Part shown: positions 37,205 to 50,279 of the stretch, piece by piece
Layout: every line of letters starts with the position of its first letter
Position numbering within the stretch: position 1 is the first letter of the stretch
NCBI GenBank assembly: GCA_947652605.1
Contig: OX393580.1
Location: 20,976,159-21,040,158, forward strand
DNA from: Elmis aenea
Lineage: Eukaryota; Arthropoda; Insecta; Coleoptera; Elmidae
Length of the DNA stretch: 64,000 bases
Direction: 5' to 3'
Made by a program: the position numbers and the translations under genes
The notes under the pieces: generated by a model
Database searches by the model: none
What the model was told of the DNA's origin: nothing
Seen by the model: the letters and a program-made list of their open reading frames with translations, nothing else

Positions 37205-37440
37205 CTGGGTGTAAATGAACCCCCTTTTTTCTTTAGTTTTGATTTTAGATAAATGAAATTTCAGACAAATAATAAGTGCAAAAAACCTAGTTTTTTGAGC
37301 ACATGCATACAGTTGTTTCATTTCCGGTTTCGCCGAAAATGACCCAACCTTTGTTATTTTAAATGGAACACCCTGTATGTTTTTACATTTTTGGAAAGAA
37401 GAAGCGATTTTGGATACAACTTTTGGTTAATTTTTATAAC
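37205..37440. repeat. Copy of a dispersed foldback element
   Basis: This stretch is the inverted counterpart of 43270-43510 and also resembles 54522-54780. All three share the words catttccggtttcgccgaaa and tggaacaccctgtat in one orientation or the other. The two copies inside the outer element may be the arms of one interrupted palindrome. Confidence 0.75.
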
Positions 37441-37630
37441 CTCAAATAATTTTTAAACCAAAATTTAATTTGTTATTACTTAAGTGTGCCCAGTGGCGGC
37501 GCGTGACCTAAAAAAGTGGGGGGCATAACTTATCCATGTATATTACCTACACTTTATTATAAACCATATTAAGTAACAAAAATAAAATAAGTAGATATTA
37601 TTTAACAAACATAATTTTTAAATTTCTTTA

Positions 37631-39918
37631 TACAGGGTGAGTCACGACGGACGCGTCGGAGTTTTATGGCAAAACGCTTTATATTTTCCAATTTCTGTCG
37701 CTGTTAGATTATGTAAGTCAATAAGGGCTACATTTTAAAAATATTTTCAAACATACAGGGTGCTCCAAAAAAGAGTGGCATATCAAAGTTATACTTTTTC
37801 TTATGGAACACCCTGTATATTTTTACATTTTTGGATTCCTCTTTAAATTTAATTTAAAAAATGTATAAGGTCATATGGGTCTAAAGTTAACCGTTCTCGT
37901 GAAAATCGCATTTTCATGAAAATTCAGTATTTTCAAAAATTTTCAACATTTAAAAACTTTGAGACGTCTGAAGAAATTCGCTTGGAGTTAAGACTGACAA
38001 TAGATTATGTAACACTTTGCACCACCTACATTTTTAAAATATTATACAGGGCGTTTTTTACGCTTGGTCAAACTTGTGAAACTTTAAACATCGATAACTA
38101 ATTTTTTTTAAATACAACCCCTTATATTTTTTTACACCGTCTTATAGAAAATTTAATTCTCTTTCGAAAACATTAATACTGTTTTATACCTAAAATGGAT
38201 ATTTTCCGAGATATCGCGATTTTATTGTTAATTAGTAGGTCAAAGTAGTATTTTCGAGTAGGCTATGAAGGTAGACCGCGGTAATTTGAAACAATTGAAA
38301 GAAAGAACAAGAAAGGTTTAGTTTTATCTTTTGCCTACGCATTTTTGACATTTTTTTATAATGAAGAGCAATCTCACGTTTAAATCGAGATTTCTTAAAA
38401 TTATTTATGCATTTATTTATTGGACCAGTATGATAAGATGATTACTAAATCCTATAAACCATTTTTTTGTATGTTTATGATACGACACTCGGTTCTACCA
38501 AAATGTCTTTGCTTAAATTCTGGTTCCACGCATTTTGCAAACATTGTGTTTTATACAGTGTGCACAATGTTTAATATAAGTAAGTGTTTATGGTGTGTTA
38601 ACTAAAATATAAATACAGAAAATATTTCAAATTGGGAACGTAGTAACTTTAATTGAACATTTATAAAAATATTTCTAGTGATAACTAAAATGTAATAATA
38701 ATTCAAAAACAAAATTTAACAGCCGATTACAATAAATGTTCAACATGACGACCATCCTCTTGAATACACATTGTGATCCTCTTTTCAAGTGAACGCCTTA
38801 CATTACGCAACATATTAGGAGTGATTGTCTCAAAAGTTTTTGAATTATTATTACATACATTTTAGTTATCACTGGAAATATTTTTATAAATGTACAATTA
38901 AAGTTACTACGGTCCCAATTTGAAATATTTTCTGTGTATTTATATTTTAGTTAAGACACCATAAACACTTACCTTCATAAAACATTGTGCACACTGTATA
39001 AAACACAATGTTTGCAAAATGCGTGGAACCAGAAGTTAAGCAAAGACATTTTGGTAGAACCGAGAGTCGTATCATACAAAAAAAATAGTTTATATGATTT
39101 ACTAATCATCTTATCATACTGGTCCAATAAATAAATGCATAAATAATTGTAAGAAATCTCGATTTAAACGTGAGATTCCTCTTCACTATAAAAAAAATGT
39201 TAAAAATGCGTAGGCAAAAGATAAAACTAAACCTTTCTTGTTTTTTCGTTCAATTGTTTCAAATTACCGCTGTCTACCTTCGTAGCCTACTCGAAAATAT
39301 TACATTGCCCTAATAATTAACAATAAAATCGCGATATCTCGGAAAATATCAATTTTAGGTATAAAACAGTATTAATGTTTTCGAAAGAGAATTAAATTTT
39401 CTATAAGACGGTGTAAAAAAATATAAGGGGTTGTATTTAAAAAAAATTAGTTATCGATGTTTAAAGTTTCACAAGTTTGACCAAACGTAAAAAACGCCCT
39501 GTATAATATTTTAAAAATGTAGGTGGTGCAAAGTGTTACATAATCTATTGTCAATCTTATCTCCAAGCGAATTTCTTCAGACTTCTCAAAGTTTTTAAAT
39601 GTTGAAAATTTTTGAAAATACTGTATTTTCATGAAAATGCGATTTTCACGAGAACGGTTAACTTTAGACCCATATGACCTTACACATTTTTTTAAATTAA
39701 ATTTAAAGAGGAATCCAAAAATACAAAAATATACAGGGTGTTCCATAAGAAAAAGTATAACTTTGATATGCCACTCTTTTTTGGAGCACCCTGTATGTTT
39801 GAAAATATTTTTAAAATGTAGCCCTTATTGACTTACATAATCTAACAGCGACAGAAATTGGAAAATTTAAAGCGTTTCGCCATAAAACTCCGACGCGTCC
39901 GTCGTGACTCACCCTGTA
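37631..39918. mobile_element. 2.3-kb near-perfect palindromic transposon derivative
   Basis: Left arm 37631-38710 and right arm 38836-39918 are reverse complements for about 1.08 kb each, with few mismatches, around a 125-nt loop. The ends read tacagggtgagtcacgacgg and its complement. TA dinucleotides flank both ends (37629-37630, 39919-39920), as expected for the IS630/Tc1/mariner superfamily. Each arm also contains an internal tacagggtg(c/t)tcc word. The loop holds the last codons of a transposase. Confidence 0.93.
38727..38828 (-). pseudogene. Transposase C-terminal fragment in the palindrome loop
   Basis: The minus frame reads Ile-Thr-Pro-Asn-Met-Leu-Arg-Asn-Val-Arg-Arg, then Arg-Ile-Thr-Met-Cys-Ile-Gln, then Gly-Arg-His-Val-Glu-His-Leu-Leu and stop. 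This is the characteristic end (cysteine, then GGxHxEHLL-like) of the insect IS630/mariner-like transposases that start with a DUF4817-type helix-turn-helix. Only 33 codons remain; the catalytic part is deleted. Confidence 0.65.
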
Positions 39919-40116
39919 TACCCAAGGACCACTATCCCGTTACTCTACACAAACTACTACATGGTCGTAATTTTTGGTTCAATAATTTTTAAAGTTCCAA
40001 AATATTAAAAAACTAAGAAACAAAGAATATACCCTTCATAATAGTAAAAAACAAAAAAATATATCTTTAAAAAACATCATTCTTCTGTTTTTATTAGCAA
40101 TAAAATTATTAATTAA

Positions 40117-40401
40117 TTTTTCTCACAACCGTTGAAAAACGTTGTCATTACCTTATCAAAAATAGTGGGCAAAACGACATTTTACTCTCTAGTGAGCAAA
40201 AGTGATTACTTTGCTCCCTAGCGAGCAAAATTTGTTGAATTGTCATGGTAACGCCATGGTAACGTCGTATAATAGCGTTTTTAGACAGCGAAATTACTGT
40301 CAATCGCGTCGAATACACAACTGACATTTCAAGGTTATGTTTTATATTAACGTTTTGCTTTTAATGTTTTAATCGCATTTTTTCAACGGTTGTGAGAAAA
40401 A
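40117..40401. mobile_element. Small MITE with 23-bp inverted ends
   Basis: The left end 40117-40139 (core ctcacaaccgttga) and the right end 40379-40401 (core tcaacggttgtgag) are perfect inverted repeats flanking 239 bp with gagcaaa words. No coding capacity. Confidence 0.8.
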
Positions 40402-40416
40402 TGTAATACACAACTC

Positions 40417-40485
40417 GTGAGCAAAGTACCTTTTCTCGTTCAACTGCCGTTGGCAGTCTCACGAGAAAAGAAGTACTTTGCTCAC
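40417..40485. repeat. Compound hairpin
   Basis: gtgagcaaagtaccttttct (from 40417) pairs with the complement ending at 40485 (agaaaagaagtactttgctcac) with a 2-nt bulge. The intervening 21 nt contain a second small hairpin, ctgcc-gtt-ggcag. Confidence 0.85.
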
Positions 40486-40532
40486 TTGTTGTGTAAAAAA
40501 CTATTTCTAAATGCGATTCATTTAAAATCATG

Positions 40533-40985
<453 letters not shown>

Positions 40986-42674
40986 ATTCTAAAATTTAAT
41001 ATAATGTGGTCAGTTTAATCGTGAATTTACACTTTCAAGTTAAATATACTTACTAGAAAAGTGGGGGGGCCTGGGCTCCCCCAGGCCCCCCCCGACGCGC
41101 CGCCTATGAGTGTGCCGTGACCTGCATACATTGAATTTTATTATGTCAACAATTATTGTCCAAAAAACATTTTTGTACATTTTAATTGACATTTAGGTTA
41201 CTCTAATCGGCTTTGAAGGTTGCGGAATCGGTTTTTTGACAAAAAGTCATTTTTTTTAAATGGAACTATGGCGGTACAAGCAGTTATTTAAATAGAGCAT
41301 CTTCTAACAAATCCATCGATACCAATAACTTGTATTTTTATTAAAAGCCTGCTTCAAAAACTTATTGTAAAAATTTATTAAGAGATCCTATTAATCCCAG
41401 TACAGGGTGGGCAAATTTCGATGTTTTCATAGGGAATCTTGGTAACTATAAGAGGTATCAAAAAACGGACCGCTCATCCTCGATCTCTTTTTTCGAGAAA
41501 AAGTTAATGGTGAAAACTAAAATTGGTTATCGTCTTTTGTTTTCGAGTTATCGCCGATAACTTGATTTTTCGACTTTTCGTTTTATGACTATATCTCGCT
41601 TGTTTATGAAAATAAACAAAAATAATTTTGACGTTTTGCAGGCACTTTTTTGATAGAAATGCAGTGGCGTAGTCAATTTTTCAAAAAAAAAAAAACCGGA
41701 ATTCGAGTTGTGACATAAAGTTGTATTTTTTTAAATAAAACTCATAGTTGGCTATGACCTATTTAAATTTTTTGTCATTCCAAATATATAAGGGTTGATG
41801 TATTTATTTTCAATAATACGCAAGTTACGGAGGTTTTTTAGTTTTTTTTTTAAAACAAAATTGTAGTAGGCTGTGAAAACAAAAACAGAACAAGGTGTAA
41901 AACATTTTAAAACTCATTTGGTACAAGTTACGAAGGTTTTGTAATTTGTTGTTGTGATAAACATTACAAATATTTGAACATAAGCTAAACTACAATAAAC
42001 TACATTACTGCAGATTCCGACTTTATCGTTGTTTTCTTGTTTTTATATATTTATAATGTTTATCACAGTACAGGGTGGGCAAATTTCGATGTTTTCATAG
42101 GGTAATCTCGGTAACTATAAGAGGTATCAAAAAACGGACCGTGCATCCTTGATCTCTTTGCTGAGAAAAAGTTAATGGTGAAAACTAAAATTGGTTATCG
42201 TCTTTTGTTTTCAAGTTATCGCCAATAACTCGATTTTTCGACTTTTGGTTTTATGACCATATCTCACTTGTTTATAAAAATAAAGAAAAATAATTTTGAC
42301 GTTCTACAGGCACTTTTTTAATAAGAATGCAATGGCGTAGACAATTTTTTAAAAATAAATTCCAAATTCGAGTTGTGACGTAGAGTTGTATTTTTTTAAA
42401 TGGAACCCATAGTTGGCTATGATTTATTTGGATTTCTTATTTTTTTGTCATTCCAAATATATAAGGGTTGATGTAGTTATTTTCAATAATATGTAAGTTG
42501 CGAAAGTTTTTTAGTTTTTTGTTTTAAACAAAATTATAGTAGCCTGTGAAAACAAAAACAAAACAAGTTGTTATACCTTTTAAAACTGATTTGATACAAG
42601 TTACGAAGTTTTATAATTTGTTGTTGTGATAAACATTATAAATATTTGAACATAAGATAAACAACAATATACTA

Positions 42675-42931
42675 TCGGGTGATCGAAAATGACTGATGCC
42701 AAGGGTGTTAAGAACTTTATTCGAACGGTTGGTAACCCATAGGGGAAAACCAGTGGCGTAGGAAAACCACACACAAAATGACAGGTCAACGGGGTCAACC
42801 TGAACGTCACAGAAAACGAAAATGATACTACGCCACTGATATCCTAGTTTTACACTGCGATACCAACAAAAACTTGGTTATTTTATTTTCGGTCTGAAGT
42901 TAGTGGGCATCAATCATTGTTCATCACCCGA
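42675..42931. mobile_element. MITE with TA duplication inserted in the second repeat copy
   Basis: The ends tcgggtgatcgaaaatgact and the complement of gatcaatcattgttcatcacccga-like sequence are imperfect inverted repeats flanked by TA on both sides. The neighbouring copy (around 41994-42010) shows the uninterrupted site. A further 88-bp palindromic piece with cagtggcgtag ends (42751-42838) lies inside it. Confidence 0.8.
42751..42838. mobile_element. 88-bp miniature element with 11-bp perfect inverted ends
   Basis: cagtggcgtag at the left and ctacgccactg at the right are exact complements. No clear 8-bp duplication was seen. It is nested within the 42675-42931 MITE. Confidence 0.6.
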
Positions 42932-44251
42932 TACATTACCTACTGCAGATTCCGACTACATCGTTGTTTTCTTATTTTAATATATTTATCATGTTTATCA
43001 CAACAAATTACAAAACCTTCGTAATTTGTACCAAATGATTTTTAAAAGCTTTTACAACTTGTTTTGTTTTTGTTTTCACAGCCTACTACAACTTTGTTTT
43101 AAAAAATATAAAAAACTTTCGCAACTTACATATTATTGACGATAACTACATTAACCCTTATATATTTGCAATGACAAAAAAATAAGGAATTCAAATAAGT
43201 CATAGTCAACTATGGGTTCCATTTAAACAAAATACAACTTTATGTCACAACTCGAATTTGGAATTGTGTCAAAAACTATTTGAGGTTGTAGAAATTAAAC
43301 AAAATAGTGCAGATGTATCTAAAATCGCTTCCTCTTTCCAAAAATGTAAAAATATACAGGGAGTTTCGTTTAAAATAACAAAGCTGGGGTCAGTTCCGGC
43401 GAAACCGGAAGTGAAACAATTGTGTGCATATTCGTAAAAACACCGGTTTTTTACACAAGTCATACCTATGTCTCAAATTTCATTAATCTAAAATCAAAAC
43501 TGAAGAAGAAAAAAAAGGGGTGTAGGTACCACACTTTGTTTATCAATATATCGAAAACTATCGAAATATCTATATATTGCGACATATCGATGTATCGAAA
43601 TTTCGATATCAAAATTATTTTGATACTTATCGATATATGGAAATATCGCCCACCCCTGGTCGCAACCTATACAAACTTATAGAAATACTCCCTCCTTAAA
43701 ATTTCATTTAATCCTGATCAAAAAAATACAAGTGGAAGGTTTACCCAATAGGTGTCCCAACCCATACGAAACTTATAAAAATACTCCCTCCTTATATTTC
43801 ACATAATCGTGATCGAAAAAATACAAGTAGAAAGTATATCTAATAGGTGTCGCAACTTATACGACTTGGGAAATTTATTAAGTAAACCATTGGCGGTATT
43901 TCTTCGTACAGAAGGCAAACGTATTTTTTTAATATAAATTGTTATAGATTACGTGATACACAAAGAATTGTTACAAAAAGGCAGTAATATACGTGCGAAA
44001 TAAAAGGGATAGCCAATTTTCACTTACATCGATTCGAGATACAAAGCAATTTTGACACCAAAAATCTCGTGAAAAACTCAAATACGTGTAATAATCATTT
44101 TGTTGCATCAATTTGCGATATATTTTTTTATAATTGTACCATAAAAAGGCACAAATTGGTTACGGAAGATGACCACTAATAATTTTTTAATTAAAAACAA
44201 CATTTTTCTTAAAATTATTGAAGTTAATGTTGTATTAATTAATGCAGCAGT

Positions 44252-44880
44252 ATACAGGGTGGTGCTTTTTTCGATGCTCACCATTGCTATCTTGGAAACG
44301 GTAAGAGATACAAGGTCGGTTAATTTAGAGAAAAGTTGCACATTTTTATGGCGATTAAGAATCTGAAAAGAAATCCTGGATGTTTGGATTCGTTTTTGTT
44401 TTATTACAAAAAAACTGAAAAATGTGATTTTAGAAAAATATTATTATCTTCCCTACCACTGACTCTATTTCATTTAAACTTGGTCACTTTATGTTTTTGA
44501 CCGTCCTGGGCTTGATGACGTCAACAGAAATTTTCTAAGCCTTCTAGATTTCAAGTTGCGATAGTCAACTTTTTTATTTCTTATGGCCGCCATATTGGAT
44601 TTTTGCACCATCAGACAGACAAAAAAATTAGCTTTTCAAATTGGTAACCAAAATACCTTTTTTCTTTCAAAAAACTTGTTGAAATTTGAAAATTTGTATA
44701 AATAATCTAAAAAATCGAGAATGCTCTGAAAAACAATTGAAACTTTGATATAAATAAAAGACTGAACATTTTATTGGTCTAATGATAACAAATTTAAAAT
44801 AAATTTAAAACACCAGATATAAGTAATTATTTAAACTGTTCAAAAATAATTAAATTCGAAGTATGAGGCACCACCGTATT
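44252..44880. mobile_element. MITE with TACAGGGTGGTGC-type ends
   Basis: The left end tacagggtggtgcttttttcg is matched by an inverted, diverged right end (gaggcaccaccgtattttta). The interior shares a ggaaacggtaagagatacaa block with 53950-53985, so it is related to the element near 53928. Confidence 0.55.
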
Positions 44881-45052
44881 TTTATTTACATTTGTTCGCA
44901 CAAGACGCAAAACCAAATTATATCGTAATTCATAAATGTTTACCGACCCCCCCCCCACTCCTTCGGCCCAAATGTTATGGCAGCCCTACTGTACGTGAAA
45001 ATAGTAACCCGATAAAATGTCTCGCAGTGGTTTGTTCGTATATCCAATGATT

Positions 45053-45440
45053 TTGTGATTTTTTTTTCGTGAATTAAAATTTTGCAATTTAAAAAATTTG
45101 TTTTAAAAGCTTGATTTCTTCCTTAGAAACTTTTTTTAATTATTAGTTTTTCTTGTAAAACCTACCGCTTTTGAGTGAAAAATAAAATAAGTAAACATGC
45201 ACAACTAAATATTCCAATATAAAACGATTAATTTTGGTGGTTATCACAGTTTGTTTATGTTCATATTGGATAGAACTGACAGATGGTATTTATTTTGACG
45301 TTACTTATTTTATTTTTTACTCAAAAAATGTAGGTTTTACGAGAAAACTTAAAGAATAAAAAAAGTTTCTAAATAACTCATTGTCAGTATTCAAAAAAAG
45401 TATTTTTTAATTGCGAAATTTTTACTCACCAAAAAGTTCT
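45053..45440. repeat. Inverted repeat of about 140 bp arms
   Basis: The words tcttgtaaaacctac and tttgagtgaaaaataaaataagtaa on the left have inverted counterparts at about 45305-45350. A gaattaaaattttgcaattt-like block does so further out (45420). The centre is about 95 bp. Confidence 0.65.
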
Positions 45441-45850
45441 GATAAAAAAAAAACAACAGGGGTCGCACATTTCAGCCCCCTGTGAAGGTGGGAGATAATT
45501 GAAAATATTACTATAGGAAACTTTTAAATAAGTATAAAACATTTACCAAATATCATTCTCATACATTTATTCAAATTTGGGAAATAAAATAAAAACATAA
45601 TTTTAACGCTCGGGGGTGTAACTCCGAAAGGAGACGTCTAAGGAAAATTTTTTAGATAACAGCACCCCCTTATTTTCGATAAGGAATCACCTTCCAAATT
45701 TTTTTGCAATACTTAAGAAACATCCTGTATAATAATTACAATAATTACTCACCTTTACATTTAAATATTATTGTACGTAAATGATAATAAAAATGTTACA
45801 ATTAACTTATAAAGTAGTTCTTTGATATCAAGTAAAATTTTTTTGTTAAA

Positions 45851-45923
45851 AAAAACACCGGTCCGCGAAGTTTTATCACAAATTTTACCGGTCCGCGGGA
45901 CAAAAAAGGTTGAGAAACGCTGC
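45851..45923. mobile_element. Fragment of a hAT terminus
   Basis: Repeated ccggtccgcg words are followed by ggttgagaaacgctgctctag. This resembles the complement of common hAT ends (cag.gtttctcaacc). No opposite end was identified. Confidence 0.4.
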
Positions 45924-45929
45924 TCTAGA

Positions 45930-46830
45930 CGACCAGAAGTGTTAAATAAATTCTAAGTGCAATGTAAACGTTGGCAAAAATTTTATAATAAATATTGTTT
46001 TGGATAAATTTAAGCAGATTAATGGTTTGATTTTGTATGGGGACTTTTATTCTATTATATTTTGTATAAAAAAACTTCGTTTGTAAATTCTTTCTCATTT
46101 AGAACATCCAAAATGTTTTCATAAAATTGATTTACATATTATTCTAATACTTCAGGCGAGCAAGTTACTTTAACCCAAAAAATTAATATTTTATTATTTT
46201 CTAAAATGTAACAACTGATTTAAATCGTTCGTTTATTTGACAAATGGCTGAGATTCATTGAGATAGTAAAAAATATCAAAATACTAGGTTAAAAAAGAAG
46301 AATGCACAGTAAAAAAAGAAAATGCAAAGCAAAACATCTTCAGTACAAAAGTTACATTCACAGAAGAAAAAAAAATATTTGCCAGCAAAAAAGATTTTTT
46401 TCACAGTGAAATAAAAATTCTGCTAAGTTAATTGTCCACAGTATGAATTTTTTTTAACATTGTACTTTGTAAAATACAGTTTTTTTTGTTTTTTTCAAAA
46501 TGAATAATAATGGCATAAACAATTTGTACTGTTTCTGCCCTTGTTATCCACTTTTTTATACAACTATTACTTTTCGTTAGTTTTTTATTTTACTTTTGAA
46601 AGTTTTTATTACATTACAACCGATAAATATTTTATTTTCAGTGGCACATAATTTACAAATTCATTTTAACATATGTCATTTTGGGGCACCCTAATTCGGG
46701 GGTCCGGGTGCATTGCACCCACTGCACCCCCCTCTTGGCTGACCCTGAATATGAGCCATATTCATATTGTTAACATTTACGGCTTTCCTCATTTCAGTTG
46801 AAATTGGATTTTGAGTTGTACAATGTAATA
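45930..46830. other. AT-rich spacer with repeat relics
   Basis: No gene. A short GC-rich piece at 46680-46745 (gggtccgggtgcattgcaccc) looks like another element end. Confidence 0.35.
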
Positions 46831-46831
46831 A

Positions 46832-46911
46832 GTAGGGCTTTGCGATATATCGATGTAAATTTAATATCATTGATATTAAATTTATATCGATATTTATCGC
46901 CCAGCCTTACT
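46832..46911. mobile_element. 80-bp palindromic miniature element
   Basis: tagggctttgcgatatatcgat...aatatca is mirrored by tgatattaaat...atcgcccagcctta around the centre at about 46872. The terminal words resemble those of the outer element at 36596. Confidence 0.6.
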
Positions 46912-49525
46912 TTTCAGTGGTAAATGCTTTATAAATCGTTGAAATAAAATTGGCGGTGTCAGAAAAAATCCATTTTTTGCTGATGTCCCCAAATTTTTTA
47001 CCCCTTACTAGAAATTTCAACTAATAAACAAAGGGGTGCCATGTGAGTAGTTCACATCCTGCGTCTAAATTTACTCTTCCCCTTTGGCTCTAACACATTA
47101 GATATTGCTGTTACACTAGCACACCGGAAGTTATAACTTGTATAGCGTTAGAAGCCATGATGGCAAGTTTGTATTCATCTAAGATGGGTCTGAGTCGATT
47201 GTAGATTAGATAGCCTGAATAAATATTGGTTAGTTTCGGATGAATTATTGCAGGAGACACCCTTTATACGCAAGACACACAATTATAACTTTCAATAGGT
47301 TCTGAACGATACAGAAATTTAAATTTGTAATGAGGGCGACACGACCATATCAAATTTGATCGGATTTAAAATTAAGATTTTTTCAATTCGAAACCGTTGC
47401 TCTGCAGTACGTTATAAAAAATTAAAAATCTTTGTAAATACAGATGTTTTTATTAATATTTAATTAAATTTGATTTTAGGGCACAATTATTGAAGTAACA
47501 AAAAGAAATCAAAACGTTCTTTAACGTAAAAAAATTCAAGTGAACCGATTGCATATACCCCTTAACCGGAAATGGGATGTGTTCATTTACTACCGACTTA
47601 TTTAATGTTTTAAAACATATAAAATGAGATTAGACAACGTATTATTAGTCCATTGACCTTCCTGTTAAGAAAGAATCACTCAAGATCAAAACATTCCATT
47701 AGACACAATGAAACTGTATAGAATATAGACAAATTTATTTAAAACCACGAACATTGTGTGTAAAAAATTCATTAATCCTTGAAATTCCTAAACCACAATA
47801 CATACAAGTTTGGCACAAAAAAGACCTGTAATGTAGAATGACGCTAAATATGGTGGAAAAACTAAAATTAGTGAAAATTTTGAATCTCAAATAACTCCCA
47901 TGCAATTGTTGATTAAAAAAAGGTGTTAGAAAAGCAGTTGTGGATATGTTTAAGAAATTATGACGAAATTTATTTGTTTAAACATCGCTTCAATTCTGAA
48001 ATAAATGACAAAGTTGCATTTGTTTAAACAGAAACGCTAGTTGACTTTATTTTAGAAAAATGTTATACTTTTTTCTTTTCAAAAGATATATGAGTTCATT
48101 ATTTTTTTATGTTTGGTCTCTAAATAACAAAAAAACAACTGTAAAGCTTAAGTGGCACGAGGAATAAAACAAAAATTGTTGATTCGTATAGTTTCATTTT
48201 ATATCTTTCTATTCATCTGCATTTGTAAAAAAATTATTGCCAATTGAAAAGTATATATAATACCTTTTCATTTTGTCACGTGCGGTGGATGGCTTAAATA
48301 GAAGGCACAGTAAACATGGATACAAAACAGACTCACCCCAAACCCTCAAAATAAAAAACGGTTTAGGTTTCACTCCCACAACGAAGTCCTAGAGTTTTAT
48401 TACTTTTTTCCTTATTCCTTATACTATTATATGCTGTGTGCATACGTACAATTTTAAACTTTTCAATTCGTGATATGTATTAAAATTTTGTCAATTTGAA
48501 GATGGAACATATTTCCCAATTTGCCATTATCATTTATGAAAAAAAATTATTTAATTGGTAAAAGTTTTTGGATTATTCTGTTTGTCGATGATAGTTCTAA
48601 TTGTTTTTTAAAACACTTTTCTGATGTTTTGTAAGCGACTTGATGATCAGTGTTTTAAATCCTTCTAGCTCGACTGGCGCCCATATTCTCGGCGACATGC
48701 GACAAGAATAATTCAAGAAAGAGGTTAACTGATGCAATTTTAATATTATTTGTGTTTACCATTGATTCATTTATGCAGTATTGTAACTCTCTCCTAATAA
48801 TATTTTTTGAAATGTTACTGAATGTGTCTCCTTGTGCGTTATGTATAAATTAAATATGAAAGATAAGTATTGGCCGATGTACCAGGGTGAGTTATGAAGT
48901 ATATCTGTTGTTGCATTTGCATTTTTGTATGTCTAGATATTTAAGTATTGTCAAATAATGACCGTCAATTGTACAACGTTTAAAAAACTACTCTTATTAA
49001 AATAGAGGTAATTATGCAATTCAAAAATGCAAAAACAATGGTTAGCTCTAAGTAGGATTCGTTAAACCCTATGAATATTAAGAATTGCTTCTCTAGAAAG
49101 GCAAATGGGATTAGATCCACGATCTCTTATCTATCTTCCAGTCTTTTTCGCCACTATATTTCTTGGAATACCAATCTTCAACTGGTCGAAACTGTGAACT
49201 GGGAGTTCTTTGCAATCAAATCCAAAAGTAGGCATAGTCCAGGAATTAAATAATTGACCAGAAGATTTATGAAAACCATTCAATATAAATGACCATACTT
49301 TGAACAACTGAAATTATGAAAAATTTTAATAAAAACACTACAATAGCTTATTCTAGTATACAAATAAAAAATTTATTATGTTTGAAAAGGGTTTATTTGG
49401 GCACTTATTGTTGCTTTATGAGCCCATTGGGTCGTTGTGAAATTGTGATGTTGGTTAGAGTAAGTTTAGTTGATTTCCTTGTGTAACTCTACCTCAAGTT
49501 TCAGACCTATGTCAATTTGCTACTA
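46912..49525. other. Intergenic DNA, no gene recognised
   Basis: The + frame at 49071-49253 (60 codons) has no recognisable domain. Nothing else was supported. Confidence 0.4.
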
Positions 49526-49533
49526 CTTATAGG

Positions 49534-50279
49534 CAGTGGTGAGCTATGAAATTTTTAACAAAGGGCTCGCTCATAGTTAAATAAAAACAAAAAAATAATA
49601 TTAATTATATGTTGGAAAAAAATCAGGGCTTCGAACCGTAATTTTTTTCGTTTCGGTTTTCGTTCCGGTTCAATTAAAAAAATATATATCGGTTTGGTTC
49701 CGGTTTTCGTTCCGGAAAAAATAACGGTTTTTTTCGGTTTTCGGTTCAGCTCCGAGTGATTAGGTACTTTTTATTTTTTTTAAATATATTTATTTGGTAT
49801 AGTAATTTGAAATAGAAGTACCTATATAACATATGATGATAATATAATTTATTAAACGAAACATGATATAAACAAAATGCGCGAGATTGTTGAACATATA
49901 CCGAACCGTAATAAACCGATATTTTTTTTCGGTTCAGTTCCGGTTTCGTTCCGACAAAAATAACGGTTTTTTCCGGTTTTCGGTTCAGTTCCGGTTCGAA
50001 GCCCTGAAAAAAATGGCATTTTAAATTCAAACGTGAATAATCGAGTGATTGTACATAATTCAAAAAATTCTATTGTGCGACGGGTTATTCTAAATTTGAT
50101 CGTCATTGCTTGATAGGCATGACTATGTCGCTTTACAAATGTATGTAACGACAATGGTTTTAAGATATATTTTTTCTTGAGAAAATGGTTAACAAGAAGA
50201 ACAAGGGGCTCGCAAATTAAGGAATAATTTAACAAAGGGCTCGCGCGAGCCCCCGCGAGCCCCCTACAGCTCACCACTG
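49534..50279. mobile_element. Non-autonomous hAT element, copy B (CAGTGGTGAGCT ends)
   Basis: It has the same ends as copy A at 9674-11222 and is bounded by its own perfect 8-bp target duplication CTTATAGG (49526-49533 and 50280-50287). About 383 bp of its 746 bp is a separate nested MITE. Long minus-strand frames over 49746-50277 come from the element and are not genes. Confidence 0.93.
49624..50006. mobile_element. Nested hAT-type MITE built of cggttttcggttc repeats
   Basis: The ends cagggcttcgaaccg and cggttcgaagccctg are perfect inverted repeats. The flanking 8 bp aaaaaaat is duplicated (49616-49623 and 50007-50014). The interior is largely repeated variants of ggttttcgttccgg and ggttcagttccgg. 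Confidence 0.9.

Larger units (their letters stand above)
41401..43265. repeat. Duplicated foldback sequence (ACAGGGTGGGC type)
   Basis: 41401-42068 and the sequence starting at 42069 are direct copies, both opening tacagggtgggcaaatttcg and remaining alignable for over 600 bp. An inverted partial copy follows at about 42960-43265. The second copy is interrupted by a separate MITE at 42675-42931. Confidence 0.85.

Noticed and set aside
37916..39746. Frames of 61-99 codons repeated on both strands
   Set aside because: They are the two arms of the palindrome, and identical peptides appear on each strand. No domain.
49746..50277. Minus-strand frames of 105 and 141 codons rich in Asn-Arg-Lys and Glu-Pro repeats
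   Set aside because: They are translations of the cggttttcggttc repeats of the nested MITE and of hAT copy B.
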